Part shown: positions 52,979 through 62,940 of the stretch, one piece after another | Position numbering within the stretch: position 1 is the first letter of the stretch | Layout of the letters: each line of letters begins with the position of its first letter | DNA from: Hominiventricola filiformis | Lineage (GTDB): Bacteria > Bacillota > Clostridia > Lachnospirales > Lachnospiraceae | Assembly (NCBI RefSeq): GCF_020686965.1 | Contig: NZ_JAJEPS010000004.1 | Location: 1 to 64,000, forward strand | DNA length: 64,000 nucleotides | Reading direction: 5' to 3' | Position numbers and translations under genes: made by a program | The notes under the pieces: generated by a model | What the model was told of the DNA's origin: nothing | Seen by the model: only the letters and a program-made list of their open reading frames with translations | Databases searched by the model: none

Positions 52979-54070
52979 TTACAGCTCTTTCTTCAGGAAT
53001 TCTACCATATCAATGGCTTTCGGCGGGCATCCCTTGCAGCTCTTCTCAAAGCCACAGGTACAGTGACCGATACCGATCTCACCGGTCTGTCCTTTATACC
53101 CCTGCCCGATGGCAATCTTTTTCTTACAATTTCTCAGCATGCCCATATCATTCAGACGATCAAGCGCATAGATCAGAGAACCATAGCAGGCACTGCAGGC
53201 ATCCACCGGTTCCACATATTTTGCCAGTTCCTGCACTCTTCTGGTCATACGGATCTTTCCCTTTGCATTGCAACCTTCATTCAGCTCGATAATCTTTGCC
53301 TTGGAAGTATCCGCACATCCGACACCCAGTTTCTCTGCCATACCGATATAAGCCACTTCACTGACCGGATAGCCCATTGTCTCGCAGACATATGCATCAC
53401 AGAGAACCGGATCGCGGAATGCCATAATACGATTCATGGTTACCGGGTTGCCACCCTCTTCAAAATCAAGATCTCCACAAATATTATCAACGAGAATAAA
53501 ATCATTCGGTACAACAGTTGCCAGATGTGCGATCGGTTTATGCAGGCCCATAGTGTGGAATTTACGTTTCTCACTGTTCGGGATCAGACCTTTGTTATTC
53601 TTCAGGGCACAGGTAATCGTTGTCTGACAATGTCCTTTCAGAACCGGCATATTAATCAGGAAGTCCAGAGACATAGGAAAATCACAGACATTCAGCTGCA
53701 TACCCTTTGCGTTGTAGGATTTATAAGTATCCTGCTGGTTGTCCACCAGTTTTACGCCGTATTTGCGCGCCACTTCCGGGTAACCACAGACACGGAATGC
53801 AGCCTGAGTACGATCACCAACCCAGGAACCTTCCGTAATGGAAATATTTTTAAATCCATTCTCCTGCAGGTATTCGATGGTTCCCTCAATCATCTCCATA
53901 TGAGTGGTTGCACCGCTGTCCGGAGTTTTTGCAACTACCAGATTCGGCTTCAGACCGATCTTTTTCTTCTTGTCACCGATCTGCTCGGCCAGTTTCGCAG
54001 ATGTAAGGATTTCCTTAGTCATCTCCTTATAGTTTTTTCCATAGATCATCAGAATCTCATTTTTTTCCAT
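52979..54070 (-). CDS. DUF362 domain-containing iron-sulfur protein
   Basis: About 363 residues. The DUF362 core (IGLKPNLVVAKTPDSGATTH, then MPVLKGHCQTTITCALKNNK) is followed by a C-terminal Cys-rich part (ACSACYGSL, GHCTCGFEKSCKGCPPKA) that probably binds an iron-sulfur cluster. ATG 54070 has AAAGGAAG upstream; the open frame to 54148 is an extension inside the carboxypeptidase gene. No reaction is established for the family. Confidence 0.85.
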   Translation of the reverse strand: MEKNEILMIYGKNYKEMTKEILTSAKLAEQIGDKKKKIGLKPNLVVAKTPDSGATTHMEMIEGTIEYLQENGFKNISITEGSWVGDRTQAAFRVCGYPEVARKYGVKLVDNQQDTYKSYNAKGMQLNVCDFPMSLDFLINMPVLKGHCQTTITCALKNNKGLIPNSEKRKFHTMGLHKPIAHLATVVPNDFILVDNICGDLDFEEGGNPVTMNRIMAFRDPVLCDAYVCETMGYPVSEVAYIGMAEKLGVGCADTSKAKIIELNEGCNAKGKIRMTRRVQELAKYVEPVDACSACYGSLIYALDRLNDMGMLRNCKKKIAIGQGYKGQTGEIGIGHCTCGFEKSCKGCPPKAIDMVEFLKKEL

Positions 54071-54083
54071 AATGTTCTTCCTT

Positions 54084-55259
54084 TCAATTTGTATATTCCT
54101 GATAAACAGCCACATGATCATAGATGCACCGCCAGCTGCTGTGCGCATTGGCAGTCACACAGATATAATGTTTACCGCTGTCTGTCTCCTCATAGCTAGC
54201 AGCACAGTTGCCAGACTGAGCAACAAACCCGGTCTTGGCACAGACTACCGTGCCTTTTGTATCTTTATCTTCGATTCTTCTTAAAAACCAGTTGGAAATG
54301 GTAATTCCTTCCGGGTGCTGCTCTGTTGCGCTGGTTGTATAGGTATGTGCGGTCAGCACCTCCCGTGCCAGATCATTTTCCACAGCTGCCTTTAAGATCA
54401 TGGCCATGTCATAAATGCTGCAGTAATGATTTTCATCATATAATCCCACACAGTTGGTAAAATGTGCCGTATCGGACAGTCCATGCTCTGCAAGCTTCTC
54501 ATTCATCATGTCCACAAAGGCATCCATGGAACCTGCCACATAGCAGGCAAGACCTGCAGCCGCATCTCCGCCGGAGGGAAGGATCGTTCCATAGAGAAGA
54601 TCCCGGACGGTTACCGTCTCCTCGTCCAGAAATCCCACCGCACTGCAGTCATGGGAATAGCTGAAATCGGTGATCTCCTTGGTAATGGTAAAGGTATCAT
54701 CAAGATCCGTCACATGCTCAGCCGCAACCAGAACGGTCAGAATCTTCGTCATGGAAGCCGGGCTGATCCGATCATAAGCCCCTTTCTGAGATACAATAGT
54801 ATTGTCATCGAGATCTACTAACAATGCATAGCCGCTCTGTACCGAATCACTGCCCAGGTAGGTGGTACTGTCTGTTTCTTTTGCATCATAACCTGCCGCA
54901 AATGGCATGGAGGATGTTTGGACCGAAGCTTCTGTCTCTTCCGCTTCCTGATCTTCTTCCCCAGAAGCCTGCTCCACATCCTGCGAATTATCCCCTGCAT
55001 CATCTCCGGTATCCGACACTGATGTCGTTGTCTGTTCCTGCATTGTTTCTCCAGAATCTTCCGACAGTTTTGCCTTCCCTGTCCGGCCGGTCATCAACCA
55101 GATTCCCAGCGCCAACAGAACCACTGCGGCGGTTCCCGTCGCGGCCATCAACATTCGTCGTTTTCTCCGCTGTCGCTCACGGGCTCTTCTGCGGTTTTCC
55201 ATCCGCTGCCGCTCCCTTTTCTTCTGTCTTAACTGTTCTTCCGCATCATAATCCCGCAC
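54084..55259 (-). CDS. Membrane-anchored D-alanyl-D-alanine carboxypeptidase (peptidase S11)
   Basis: 391 residues. A basic Arg/Lys-rich cytosolic tail of about 35 residues is followed by one helix (TAAVVLLALGIWLMTG) and an acidic Ser/Glu-rich linker (residues 65-115). The S11 domain has SMTK at 169-172 (catalytic Ser169), SGG in LPSGGDAAAG in place of the usual SxN, and KTG in CAKTGFVAQSG. It trims peptidoglycan stem peptides. Start is GTG at 55259 with GGAGG seven nt upstream. Confidence 0.9.
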   Translation of the reverse strand: MRDYDAEEQLRQKKRERQRMENRRRARERQRRKRRMLMAATGTAAVVLLALGIWLMTGRTGKAKLSEDSGETMQEQTTTSVSDTGDDAGDNSQDVEQASGEEDQEAEETEASVQTSSMPFAAGYDAKETDSTTYLGSDSVQSGYALLVDLDDNTIVSQKGAYDRISPASMTKILTVLVAAEHVTDLDDTFTITKEITDFSYSHDCSAVGFLDEETVTVRDLLYGTILPSGGDAAAGLACYVAGSMDAFVDMMNEKLAEHGLSDTAHFTNCVGLYDENHYCSIYDMAMILKAAVENDLAREVLTAHTYTTSATEQHPEGITISNWFLRRIEDKDTKGTVVCAKTGFVAQSGNCAASYEETDSGKHYICVTANAHSSWRCIYDHVAVYQEYTN

Positions 55260-55330
55260 ACCGGTGCCTCCATATTTTCAAACTTCCTGTCTATTTTAGC
55301 AGAAAATGCTTACGGTTTCAATGAATGGAC

Positions 55331-55372
55331 AAAAAAAGACGCAGGTCAGACAGTTTCCTGTCCGGCCTGCGC
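55331..55372 (-). terminator. Terminator of the opp operon
   Basis: A long GC-rich stem (plus-strand GACGCAGGTCAGACAG pairs with CTGTCCGGCCTGCGCC with few mismatches) followed by seven T on the minus strand. Confidence 0.9.
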
Positions 55373-55389
55373 CATGATTTTTACAATCA

Positions 55390-57102
55390 TTAGTTCTGCT
55401 GGGTATATCCGAAGAAGAAATATCCAAGCGGAGTGTAGTACATACCGCTGATGTTATCAGACAGCATATACGGGTTGGTATAGAAGTAGATCGGTGCAAG
55501 AACGCTATCCTGTCCGATAAGGAGATCCTCAGCCTTGTGGAAAGCAGCCATACGCTCAGTCTGGTCAGATGTAGCTTTTGCTGCGTCGATCAGAGCATCA
55601 TACTCCGGATTAGAGTACTGTGCATCGTTGTTTCCACCGCCGGTATACCACATATCCAGGAAAGAGCACGGATCATTGTAGTCAGCAATCCAGCCGTTAC
55701 GTGCGATCTGGAAATCTCCGTCTTTTCTGCTCTTCAGGAATACGTTCCAGTCCTGATTGCTCAGGTTAACGGTTACGCCCAGCTCGGTCTGCCACATGTT
55801 CTGCAGTGCCTCAGCGATTGCTTTATGACGGTCGTCAGTGTTGTACATGTACTCAACAGCCGGGAATCCCTCTCCGTTCGGATATCCTGCCTCTGCAAGA
55901 AGCTCACGGGCTTTGTCGCAGTTTGCCTGATAATCGTCAGCGGATACGCTGTAGTACTCGCCACCTACAGTACGGAAATCATCACCGTTAGCGCCCTCTG
56001 CATCATATACACCAGACGGAACATATCCGGTAGCCGGAACCTCACCGGACTGAGATACGTTCTCTACGATGTAGTTACGATCGATAACCAGAGAGAATGC
56101 CTGACGAACAAGCGGGTTGGAGAATACTTCATCCTCTGTGTTGAAGCATACATAGTAGGTTCCGATGTACGGAGCTACCGTGATCTGTCCAGATGCGAGA
56201 TAGTTAGCCATCTCGTCAGTCGGGAAGTTCATGATGAAGTTCAGCTCACCGCTGTTGAATGCTGCCAGCATAGCGTTGTTGTCATCCAGCAGGGTGTATT
56301 TGATGGTGTCCGGACCAAGTTTCTCATAATCATAGTAAGTCTCACTCTTCTCGGTAAGAATGTATGCATTATGGGACCACTCAACCATTTTATATGCACC
56401 GTTTCCGATGTAGGTCTCCGGGCTGTAAGTCCACTCTTCATTTCCTTCTACAATATCCTGACGAACCGGGAAAGTAGCCGGGAATGCCATGATCTCCTCG
56501 AAATACGGGCAGTCATAGGAAAGAGTAATCTCAAGGTTCTTGTCATCAATGGCTTTGATTCCAAGAGTATCTTTGTCTGCAGATCCGTCTGCAACTTCTG
56601 CATATCCCTGTACCATATCGATCATATAGCAGTAGTCTGCAGCAGTAGCCGGATCAGCCAGACGTTTCCAGCTGTACTCAAAATCGCCAGCAGTTACGTC
56701 TTTTCCGTCAGACCATTTGATACCATCACGCATTTTAATTGCGTAAGTAACGGTACCATCATCATTCACGGTCTTCTCCCAGGACTCAGCCTGTCCAGGA
56801 GCAAGCTCTGCTTCTCCGTTTCCGTTGTCGACCCATTTTACAAGGCCCTCGAACATATGATTGGCCATAATTGCTCCGTCAACAGCAGAGTTCAGAGCCG
56901 GGTCAATGGTCATCGGCTCAGATGCCAGGCAGACTGCCAGGTTATATCCATCGGCGGATGCAGTGGTATCTGCTGCTTCAGTAGTAGTACTGCTGTCTGC
57001 TGCAGATGTGTCGTTAGTGGAGCTGCTGCTTCCGCAGGCTGCTACAGATACTGCCATAACAGAAGCCAGTGCCAGTGCCAGAAACTTTTTCGTATTTTTC
57101 AT
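55390..57102 (-). CDS. oppA: Oligopeptide ABC transporter substrate-binding lipoprotein
   Basis: About 570 residues. Signal peptide with lipobox SVAACGSS, so it is anchored by a lipidated Cys near residue 23, followed by a Ser/Thr-rich linker. The SBP_bac_5 domain has the LASEPMTIDPALNSAVDGAI region. AGGAGG precedes ATG 57102. It is the last gene of the operon, where extra expression is often obtained by mRNA processing or separate signals. Confidence 0.95.
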   Translation of the reverse strand: MKNTKKFLALALASVMAVSVAACGSSSSTNDTSAADSSTTTEAADTTASADGYNLAVCLASEPMTIDPALNSAVDGAIMANHMFEGLVKWVDNGNGEAELAPGQAESWEKTVNDDGTVTYAIKMRDGIKWSDGKDVTAGDFEYSWKRLADPATAADYCYMIDMVQGYAEVADGSADKDTLGIKAIDDKNLEITLSYDCPYFEEIMAFPATFPVRQDIVEGNEEWTYSPETYIGNGAYKMVEWSHNAYILTEKSETYYDYEKLGPDTIKYTLLDDNNAMLAAFNSGELNFIMNFPTDEMANYLASGQITVAPYIGTYYVCFNTEDEVFSNPLVRQAFSLVIDRNYIVENVSQSGEVPATGYVPSGVYDAEGANGDDFRTVGGEYYSVSADDYQANCDKARELLAEAGYPNGEGFPAVEYMYNTDDRHKAIAEALQNMWQTELGVTVNLSNQDWNVFLKSRKDGDFQIARNGWIADYNDPCSFLDMWYTGGGNNDAQYSNPEYDALIDAAKATSDQTERMAAFHKAEDLLIGQDSVLAPIYFYTNPYMLSDNISGMYYTPLGYFFFGYTQQN

Positions 57103-57172
57103 AATACGATCCTCCTTTATATTCTTCGCGTGAAAACACGCATGTATCAAAAGAACTTACGTTCTGATACTC

Positions 57173-58186
57173 TTATTTATCCAGAAGATGACATGCTGCC
57201 CAGTGTCCCGGCTCGTGTTCTTTAAAGGCCGGCATTTCTATGCTGCAGCGCTCGGTCGCATAGGGACATCTGGTATGGAAACGACATCCGCTTGGCGGAT
57301 TCATGGGACTCGGAATATCACCCTGAAGGACGATTCTCTGTCTCGTTCTGGAAAGCTTCGGATCCGGTACCGGTACTGCGGAAAGCAGTGTCTGGGTATA
57401 CGGATGAATCGGGTGGCGGTTCAGCTCATAGCTTTCACCCAGCTCCACCAGGGAGCCTAAATACATAACACCGATCCGGTTGGAAATATGGCGGACAACG
57501 GATAAGTCATGGGCAATGAACAGATAGGTCAGTCCCATCTCTTCCTGCATGTCCTCCAGCATATTTACCACCTGGGACTGAATGGATACGTCCAGTGCGG
57601 AAATCGGTTCGTCACATACGATAAATTCCGGTTTTACTGCCAGGGCGCGGGCAATTCCCACACGCTGCTGCTGTCCTCCGGAAAACTCATGAGGATAGCG
57701 GTTGGCATGCTCGGTATTCAGTCCGACTTTGCCAAGCAGTTCTTTGATCATATCGGAACGGTCCTTTTTGGACTGTGCCAGCTTGTGAATATCAATGGCC
57801 TCTCCGATGATCTCGCCTACGGTCATACGCGGATCAAGGGATGCGGAAGGATCCTGGAAAATAATCTGCATCTTTCTGCGGTACGGCAGCATATTAACTG
57901 CCTTTTCTTTTCCAAGAGGTTTGCCATCCGGCCCCAGCGGATTGTCATAGATGGTCTCTCCATCATATACGATCTTACCGCCGGTCGGCTCATGAAGGCG
58001 GATAATGGTACGGCCAAGGGTCGTTTTACCACATCCGGACTCTCCTACCAGACCAAGGGTCTCTCCCTTTTTGATGAAGAAAGAAACATCCTGTACCGCC
58101 TGTACACCGGGTCCTTTCATTCCCTTTACCGGGAAATATTTTCTTAAGTTATTAATCTCAAGAAGAATCTTGTCTTCATTTGCCAT
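57173..58186 (-). CDS. oppF: Oligopeptide ABC transporter ATP-binding protein OppF
   Basis: 337 residues. Walker A GESGCGKTT, signature FSGGQQQRVGIARALA and Walker B FIVCDEPISALD. The C-terminal oligopeptide/dipeptide extension has the Cys-rich CRFHTRCPYATERC motif. It follows OppD by one nt. Confidence 0.96.
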   Translation of the reverse strand: MANEDKILLEINNLRKYFPVKGMKGPGVQAVQDVSFFIKKGETLGLVGESGCGKTTLGRTIIRLHEPTGGKIVYDGETIYDNPLGPDGKPLGKEKAVNMLPYRRKMQIIFQDPSASLDPRMTVGEIIGEAIDIHKLAQSKKDRSDMIKELLGKVGLNTEHANRYPHEFSGGQQQRVGIARALAVKPEFIVCDEPISALDVSIQSQVVNMLEDMQEEMGLTYLFIAHDLSVVRHISNRIGVMYLGSLVELGESYELNRHPIHPYTQTLLSAVPVPDPKLSRTRQRIVLQGDIPSPMNPPSGCRFHTRCPYATERCSIEMPAFKEHEPGHWAACHLLDK

Positions 58187-58187
58187 C

Positions 58188-59201
58188 TTACTTCTCCTCC
58201 TTGTTCATCTGCTCCTGAACACGCAGCCAGCAGGCAGAACGATGGTTCTCTCCTACTTCCACATAAGGAGGCATTTTCTTCAGGCAGATCTTCATGCAGT
58301 GTTCGCAGCGGGGAGCAAAGGGGCATCCTTCCGGCGGGTTCAGCATATCGACCGGTGATCCCTCGATCGGAATCAGACGCTCATAAGATTCTGCATCCAC
58401 ACGGGGCATGGAACGAAGAAGTCCCATGGTATACGGATGGGCCGGTTCATAGAAAATATCGTCTACCGGACCCTGCTCAACAATTCTTCCTGCATACATA
58501 ACAGACACTTTGTCGCAAATATCTGCTACGACACCCAGGTTATGAGTGATGAAAATAATACCCATATGGGTCTTTTTCTGCAGATCTTTCATCAGTTCCA
58601 GAATCTGTGCCTGGATCGTAACGTCCAGTGCGGTAGTCGGCTCATCGGCAATCAGAAGCTGCGGATGGCAGATCAGACCCATGGCGATCATAACACGCTG
58701 GCGCATACCACCGGAGAACTCATGAGGATACTGTTTCATACGCTTTTCCACGTTATTGATGCCCACCATCTCCATCATCTCCATGGCACGCTTCTCTGCG
58801 TCTGCCTTGGAAATCTTCTTATCATGAGCTCTCAGCGCCTCAACCAGCTGGTTTCCGATGGTGTATACCGGGTTTAAGCAGGTCATGGGGTTCTGGAAAA
58901 TCATAGCCACTTTATTTCCACGAAATGCGGTCATTTGCTCTTTCGTATAACTTAATACATCTTCCCCTTCAAAAATAATGGAACCTCCAGTTACTTTTCC
59001 CGGGGACTGTAATAATCCCATAATGGAATAGGCTTCCTGGCTCTTTCCAGAGCCGGACTCACCTACAACCCCCATGACCTCACCGTAATTCAGGTCATAA
59101 GAGATGCCTCCAACTGCTTTTACTTCTCCGGCAGGAGTTAAAAAAGATACGCGAAGGTCTTTTACTTCCAGTAATTTTCCTGTTTTATTCGTCTCTGACA
59201 T
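58188..59201 (-). CDS. oppD: Oligopeptide ABC transporter ATP-binding protein OppD
   Basis: 337 residues. Walker A GESGSGKSQ, signature FSGGMRQRVMIAMGL, Walker B LLIADEPTTALD, and the C-terminal extension with CPFAPRCEHCMKIC. It forms the ATPase heterodimer with OppF. Confidence 0.96.
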   Translation of the reverse strand: MSETNKTGKLLEVKDLRVSFLTPAGEVKAVGGISYDLNYGEVMGVVGESGSGKSQEAYSIMGLLQSPGKVTGGSIIFEGEDVLSYTKEQMTAFRGNKVAMIFQNPMTCLNPVYTIGNQLVEALRAHDKKISKADAEKRAMEMMEMVGINNVEKRMKQYPHEFSGGMRQRVMIAMGLICHPQLLIADEPTTALDVTIQAQILELMKDLQKKTHMGIIFITHNLGVVADICDKVSVMYAGRIVEQGPVDDIFYEPAHPYTMGLLRSMPRVDAESYERLIPIEGSPVDMLNPPEGCPFAPRCEHCMKICLKKMPPYVEVGENHRSACWLRVQEQMNKEEK

Positions 59202-59217
59202 ATTCGCTCCTCCCTTC

Positions 59218-60564
59218 TTATTTCTTCAGCTTCGGATCCAGTGCATCGCGAAGTCCATCACCAAACAAGTTGAACGCCAGAATCATTACACTTAAGATCA
59301 CGGACGGAATGATCAGACGATAAGTATAAGTATACATACCACTTAATGCATCCGTTGCCATGGAACCAAGACTTGGCAGCGGTGCGGATACACCAACGCC
59401 CAGATAGGACAGGAAGGACTCCAGAAAGATTGCAGACGGGATCTGCAGGCATGTCGTAACAACAATCTGTCCGATACAGTTCTGCAGCAGATGCTGACGG
59501 ATAATTCTTCCGCCGGAAGCACCCAGTGCACGGGCTGCGGTTACATACTCCTGCTGTTTCAGCTGCAGTACCTGGCCACGGATAATACGGCTCATGGTTA
59601 CCCAGTACAGCATACCAAATGCAATAAACATGGAAATCAGGTTCGGTCCCATAGTGTTGACAAACTCTTTCATAGGACCGCTTCCTGTATTTACAAAATT
59701 CGTCAGGATTGGTTTCAGTGCTGTCGCAATCAACAGAACAACCAGCATTTCCGGTACGGAATAAATTAACTCTACAATACGCTGCATGACTGCATCCACT
59801 TTACCTCCACAGTAACCGGAGATGGAACCGTAGAGGGCACCGATAAGAAGTACCAGCAGCGCCGCACAGATACCAACTGCCATGGATACACGTGCTCCAT
59901 ACATCACACGGACCAGAATGTCACGGCCATACATGTCGGTACCGAACACATGGGGAAATACTTTTTCCCCTGCTGCTTTTCTCTGCAGTTCTTCGTTGGA
60001 ATAGCCAAACAGTTTTTTCTTAATGCCAAGTTCCTTGCGGACAGTAGCCGGATCGGTATCCTCGTGCTCACTCTGTCCCTTGGAAGCTACTTTTGCTTTT
60101 GCACGGATCATGGCAATGTCTACACTGGAAAGAGTCTCTCCTTTGGCTTCTGCCTCTGCCTTCGCATTCTCAATCAGCGTATCTACGTCCATAACTTCAG
60201 ACTCGGATCTGGCTGCAATCTCTTCATCCAGACGGGTCTGATCTTCCAGGGCATAATGGTACGGGTACAGATTTTCTGCTCCTGTACTAAACTGATCATA
60301 ACCATAGGGAACCAGGAGTGGTCCCACGAATGCAAACAGGAACAGGAAAATAATAACTCCCAACGCAATCATAGCTACGGTATTTTTCTTCAGACGTCTC
60401 CATGCATCCTTCCAGTAGGAAACACTCTGACGATCCTGAATGAAGTCATCTCTTTCCTGCTGACTTGCCGGTTCGAAATCTTCCGGAGTCAACTCCGCAA
60501 GAAGGGATTCAATATCCGGCTGAAGGCTGACGGGACATCGCTTTATCTTATTGTCTTCTGCCAT
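59218..60564 (-). CDS. oppC: Oligopeptide ABC transporter permease OppC with a long external loop
   Basis: 448 residues, against about 300 for usual OppC. After an N-terminal cytosolic segment and TM1 (MIALGVIIFLFLFAFVGPLL) comes a loop of about 120 residues, charged and Ala/Glu/Lys-rich, before HVFGTDMYGRDILVRVMYGA, where the family normally resumes after about 30 residues. The permease core and the AARALGASGGRIIRQH EAA-type loop follow. The added loop would face outside. Confidence 0.93.
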   Translation of the reverse strand: MAEDNKIKRCPVSLQPDIESLLAELTPEDFEPASQQERDDFIQDRQSVSYWKDAWRRLKKNTVAMIALGVIIFLFLFAFVGPLLVPYGYDQFSTGAENLYPYHYALEDQTRLDEEIAARSESEVMDVDTLIENAKAEAEAKGETLSSVDIAMIRAKAKVASKGQSEHEDTDPATVRKELGIKKKLFGYSNEELQRKAAGEKVFPHVFGTDMYGRDILVRVMYGARVSMAVGICAALLVLLIGALYGSISGYCGGKVDAVMQRIVELIYSVPEMLVVLLIATALKPILTNFVNTGSGPMKEFVNTMGPNLISMFIAFGMLYWVTMSRIIRGQVLQLKQQEYVTAARALGASGGRIIRQHLLQNCIGQIVVTTCLQIPSAIFLESFLSYLGVGVSAPLPSLGSMATDALSGMYTYTYRLIIPSVILSVMILAFNLFGDGLRDALDPKLKK

Positions 60565-60566
60565 AG

Positions 60567-61514
60567 TTACTCTCCTCCCTTGCCAAGGCTGATACGCGGG
60601 TCAGCCACTTTATAAAGAATATCCACTACTACATTCATCAGAATAATAAATGTTGCAAGGAAAATCGTGGTACCCATGATAACCGGGTAGTCACGGTTCT
60701 GGATGGACTGTACGAAATAACGTCCTAATCCCGGAATGGAGAATACACTCTCCACCACGAAACCACCGCACAAAGTAAATGCAACCTGCGGTCCCAGATA
60801 AGTAATAACCGGAATCAGGGCATTTCTGAGGGCGTGTTTGAAAATAATCTTGCTGTTTTTCAGACCCTTTGCTCTCGCCGTCTTAATATACTCCTGATTC
60901 AGAGAATCCAACATGGCAGATCTGGTCTGACGCGCCGTATAACACATCGGATAAAATCCCAACGAAAAACACGGAAGCACATAAGTTCTCCATCCTGCCG
61001 ACGCATCAAAAATCGTCGGGAACAGCTTGAATCCGGAAATACCTCCTGCCATGGTTACCAGAAGTACAGATGCAACCACGAAACTCGGCATGGAGATTCC
61101 AAGGGTACAGACAACACGGAGAATACTGTCGGTCATTTTTCCTCTCTTAAATGCTGCCAGGCATCCCAGCGGCACACCTACCAGCACTGCCCATGCCAGC
61201 GCAATGGCACCGATCTTTGCAGATACCGGGAACATCTCAAGAATAATGCTCAGAACCGGACGATTCTTCTGCATCTTCAGGGAAACACCGAAATCACCAT
61301 GTGCAAGGTTACCAAGGTATTTGAATAACTGAACGTATACCGGCTGATCCAGTCCGTATTTGGCATTCAGTGCAGCCAAAGTCGCTTCAGTCGGACTTTT
61401 CTCACTTAACCAGGGACTACCCGGGACTGCGTTCATTAGAAGGAAGGTCAGACAGGTTACCAGAAAAATGGTAACAATTGCCATTCCAAGTCTTTTCGCA
61501 AAATATTTGCCCAT
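60567..61514 (-). CDS. oppB: Oligopeptide ABC transporter permease OppB
   Basis: 315 residues, six helices, with the N-terminal family pattern RLGMAIVTIFLVTCLTFLLM and the EAA loop (ARAKGLKNSKIIFKHALRNA). First gene of oppBCDFA; the following gene starts two nt after its stop. Confidence 0.95.
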   Translation of the reverse strand: MGKYFAKRLGMAIVTIFLVTCLTFLLMNAVPGSPWLSEKSPTEATLAALNAKYGLDQPVYVQLFKYLGNLAHGDFGVSLKMQKNRPVLSIILEMFPVSAKIGAIALAWAVLVGVPLGCLAAFKRGKMTDSILRVVCTLGISMPSFVVASVLLVTMAGGISGFKLFPTIFDASAGWRTYVLPCFSLGFYPMCYTARQTRSAMLDSLNQEYIKTARAKGLKNSKIIFKHALRNALIPVITYLGPQVAFTLCGGFVVESVFSIPGLGRYFVQSIQNRDYPVIMGTTIFLATFIILMNVVVDILYKVADPRISLGKGGE

Positions 61515-61555
61515 TTTATCACCTACACAAAAAATATTTTTGGCCGTTATTCGCT

Positions 61556-61593
61556 AAAAAACAGCCCCGTATCTGTTGTCAGGTAAGGGCTGT
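61556..61593 (-). terminator. Terminator or attenuator hairpin in the opp leader
   Basis: ACAGCCC (61561-61567) and GGGCTGT (61587-61593) close a 19-nt loop; six T follow on the minus strand. It lies downstream of a good promoter (61619-61647) and upstream of oppB, so transcripts from that promoter must read through it. Confidence 0.65.
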
Positions 61594-61618
61594 CTTCATA
61601 AAACGAACCGTATTTGAT

Positions 61619-61647
61619 ATTATACCATCAAATTATAGAAATTTCAA
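61619..61647 (-). promoter_or_regulatory. opp operon promoter
   Basis: Minus strand TTGAAA (61647-61642), 17 bp, TATAAT (61624-61619), just downstream of the pepT stop. Confidence 0.65.
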
Positions 61648-61690
61648 TGTTACGCTCTGCTAATTTTCGTCATTTTTTCATGGTATCATT

Positions 61691-62917
61691 TTACATTTCT
61701 GTAAATTTTTGCACGATTTCCAAAAGCAGCAGTACAATTTTTTCCATAGACTGCACCGGAACATACTCATAACGTCCGTGGAAATTATGGCCTCCTGTGC
61801 AAAGATTCGGGCACGGCAATCCCATAAAAGAAAGTCTCGCCCCGTCGGTACCTCCGCGGATCGGGCATACCTTGGGCTCAATTGCCAGTTTTTTCATTGC
61901 CTCAGACGCAATTTCAATCAGCTCCATATGCGGCTCAATCTTCGCTTTCATATTGTAGTAGGAATCCTGAATATCTGCTTCTACCGTTCTTTTTCCATAC
62001 TTTTTATTCAGGAACTCTGCCGCTTCCTTCATCAGTTCTTTTTTTGCCTCAAATTTCTCCCTGTCATGATCACGGATAATATATTTCATCACGGTCTCTT
62101 CCACATCACCGGAAATACTGTCAAGATGGAAGAATCCTTCGTAGCCATCCGTGCATGCAGGATTTTCATAAACCGGAAGCAGCGACTGAAATTCCATACC
62201 AATCAGGATGGCATTTTTCATGGCACCTCTTGCAGAACCCGGATGAATGCTGATCCCATGAATCGTTACCTTCGCACCGGCCGCGTTAAAGTTCTCATAC
62301 TCCAGCTCCCCCAGTGCTCCACCGTCTACGGTATAAGCCACATCCGCACCAAATCCTTTCACATCGAAAAAGTCCGCACCGCGTCCCACTTCTTCGTCCG
62401 GAGTAAATGCCACACAGATCTTTCCATGGGAAATCTCAGGATGTGACTGCAGATACGCAACCATGCTCATGATCTCTGCCACTCCAGCTTTATCATCTGC
62501 GCCAAGGAGTGTGGTACCGTCCGTTGTGATCAGATCCTGGCCTGTATAATTCAGAAGTTCCGGATATTCCTTCGGGTCAAGCGTCTCACCGCTCACTTCA
62601 TTCAGCCGGATCACACCGCCGTCATAATTTTTTACAATCTGCGTGTGAATATTGGCACCTGATGCTGCCGGTGCTGTATCCATATGGGAGATAAATCCCA
62701 TTGCCGGAACCTTTTTTTCTGTATTTGCCGGAAGACAGCCATATACATAACCATAATCATCCATGCGGACATCGGAAACACCCAGAGCTTCCAGTTCTTC
62801 TTTCAGCATTCTTCCGAGATTTTTCTGTTTTTCCGTACTTAGAAATGCCTCCTGCTCATCCTCTGACTGTGTATCTACTGCAACATAACGCAGAAATCTT
62901 TCTGTTACATCTGCCAT
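61691..62917 (-). CDS. pepT: Peptidase T (tripeptidase)
   Basis: 408 residues, M20B zinc tripeptidase. Metal ligands lie in FISHMDTAPAASGANIH, LLGADDKAGVAEIMS, TPDEEVGRGADFFD and the C-terminal NLCTGGHNFHG. It cleaves N-terminal residues from tripeptides, which suits its place next to the Opp operon. Confidence 0.97.
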   Translation of the reverse strand: MADVTERFLRYVAVDTQSEDEQEAFLSTEKQKNLGRMLKEELEALGVSDVRMDDYGYVYGCLPANTEKKVPAMGFISHMDTAPAASGANIHTQIVKNYDGGVIRLNEVSGETLDPKEYPELLNYTGQDLITTDGTTLLGADDKAGVAEIMSMVAYLQSHPEISHGKICVAFTPDEEVGRGADFFDVKGFGADVAYTVDGGALGELEYENFNAAGAKVTIHGISIHPGSARGAMKNAILIGMEFQSLLPVYENPACTDGYEGFFHLDSISGDVEETVMKYIIRDHDREKFEAKKELMKEAAEFLNKKYGKRTVEADIQDSYYNMKAKIEPHMELIEIASEAMKKLAIEPKVCPIRGGTDGARLSFMGLPCPNLCTGGHNFHGRYEYVPVQSMEKIVLLLLEIVQKFTEM

Positions 62918-62940
62918 CTCTGTTATTCTCTCTTTCTTAC

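Noticed and set aside
53063..54199. 378-codon plus-strand frame opposite the DUF362 gene
   Set aside because: Antisense shadow with no motif; the minus-strand gene is well supported.
55537..57225. 562-codon open frame on the plus strand opposite oppA
   Set aside because: It mirrors the codon pattern of oppA, has a Cys/Ser/Val-rich composition and no domain; oppA is a secure gene with a lipobox and ribosome site.
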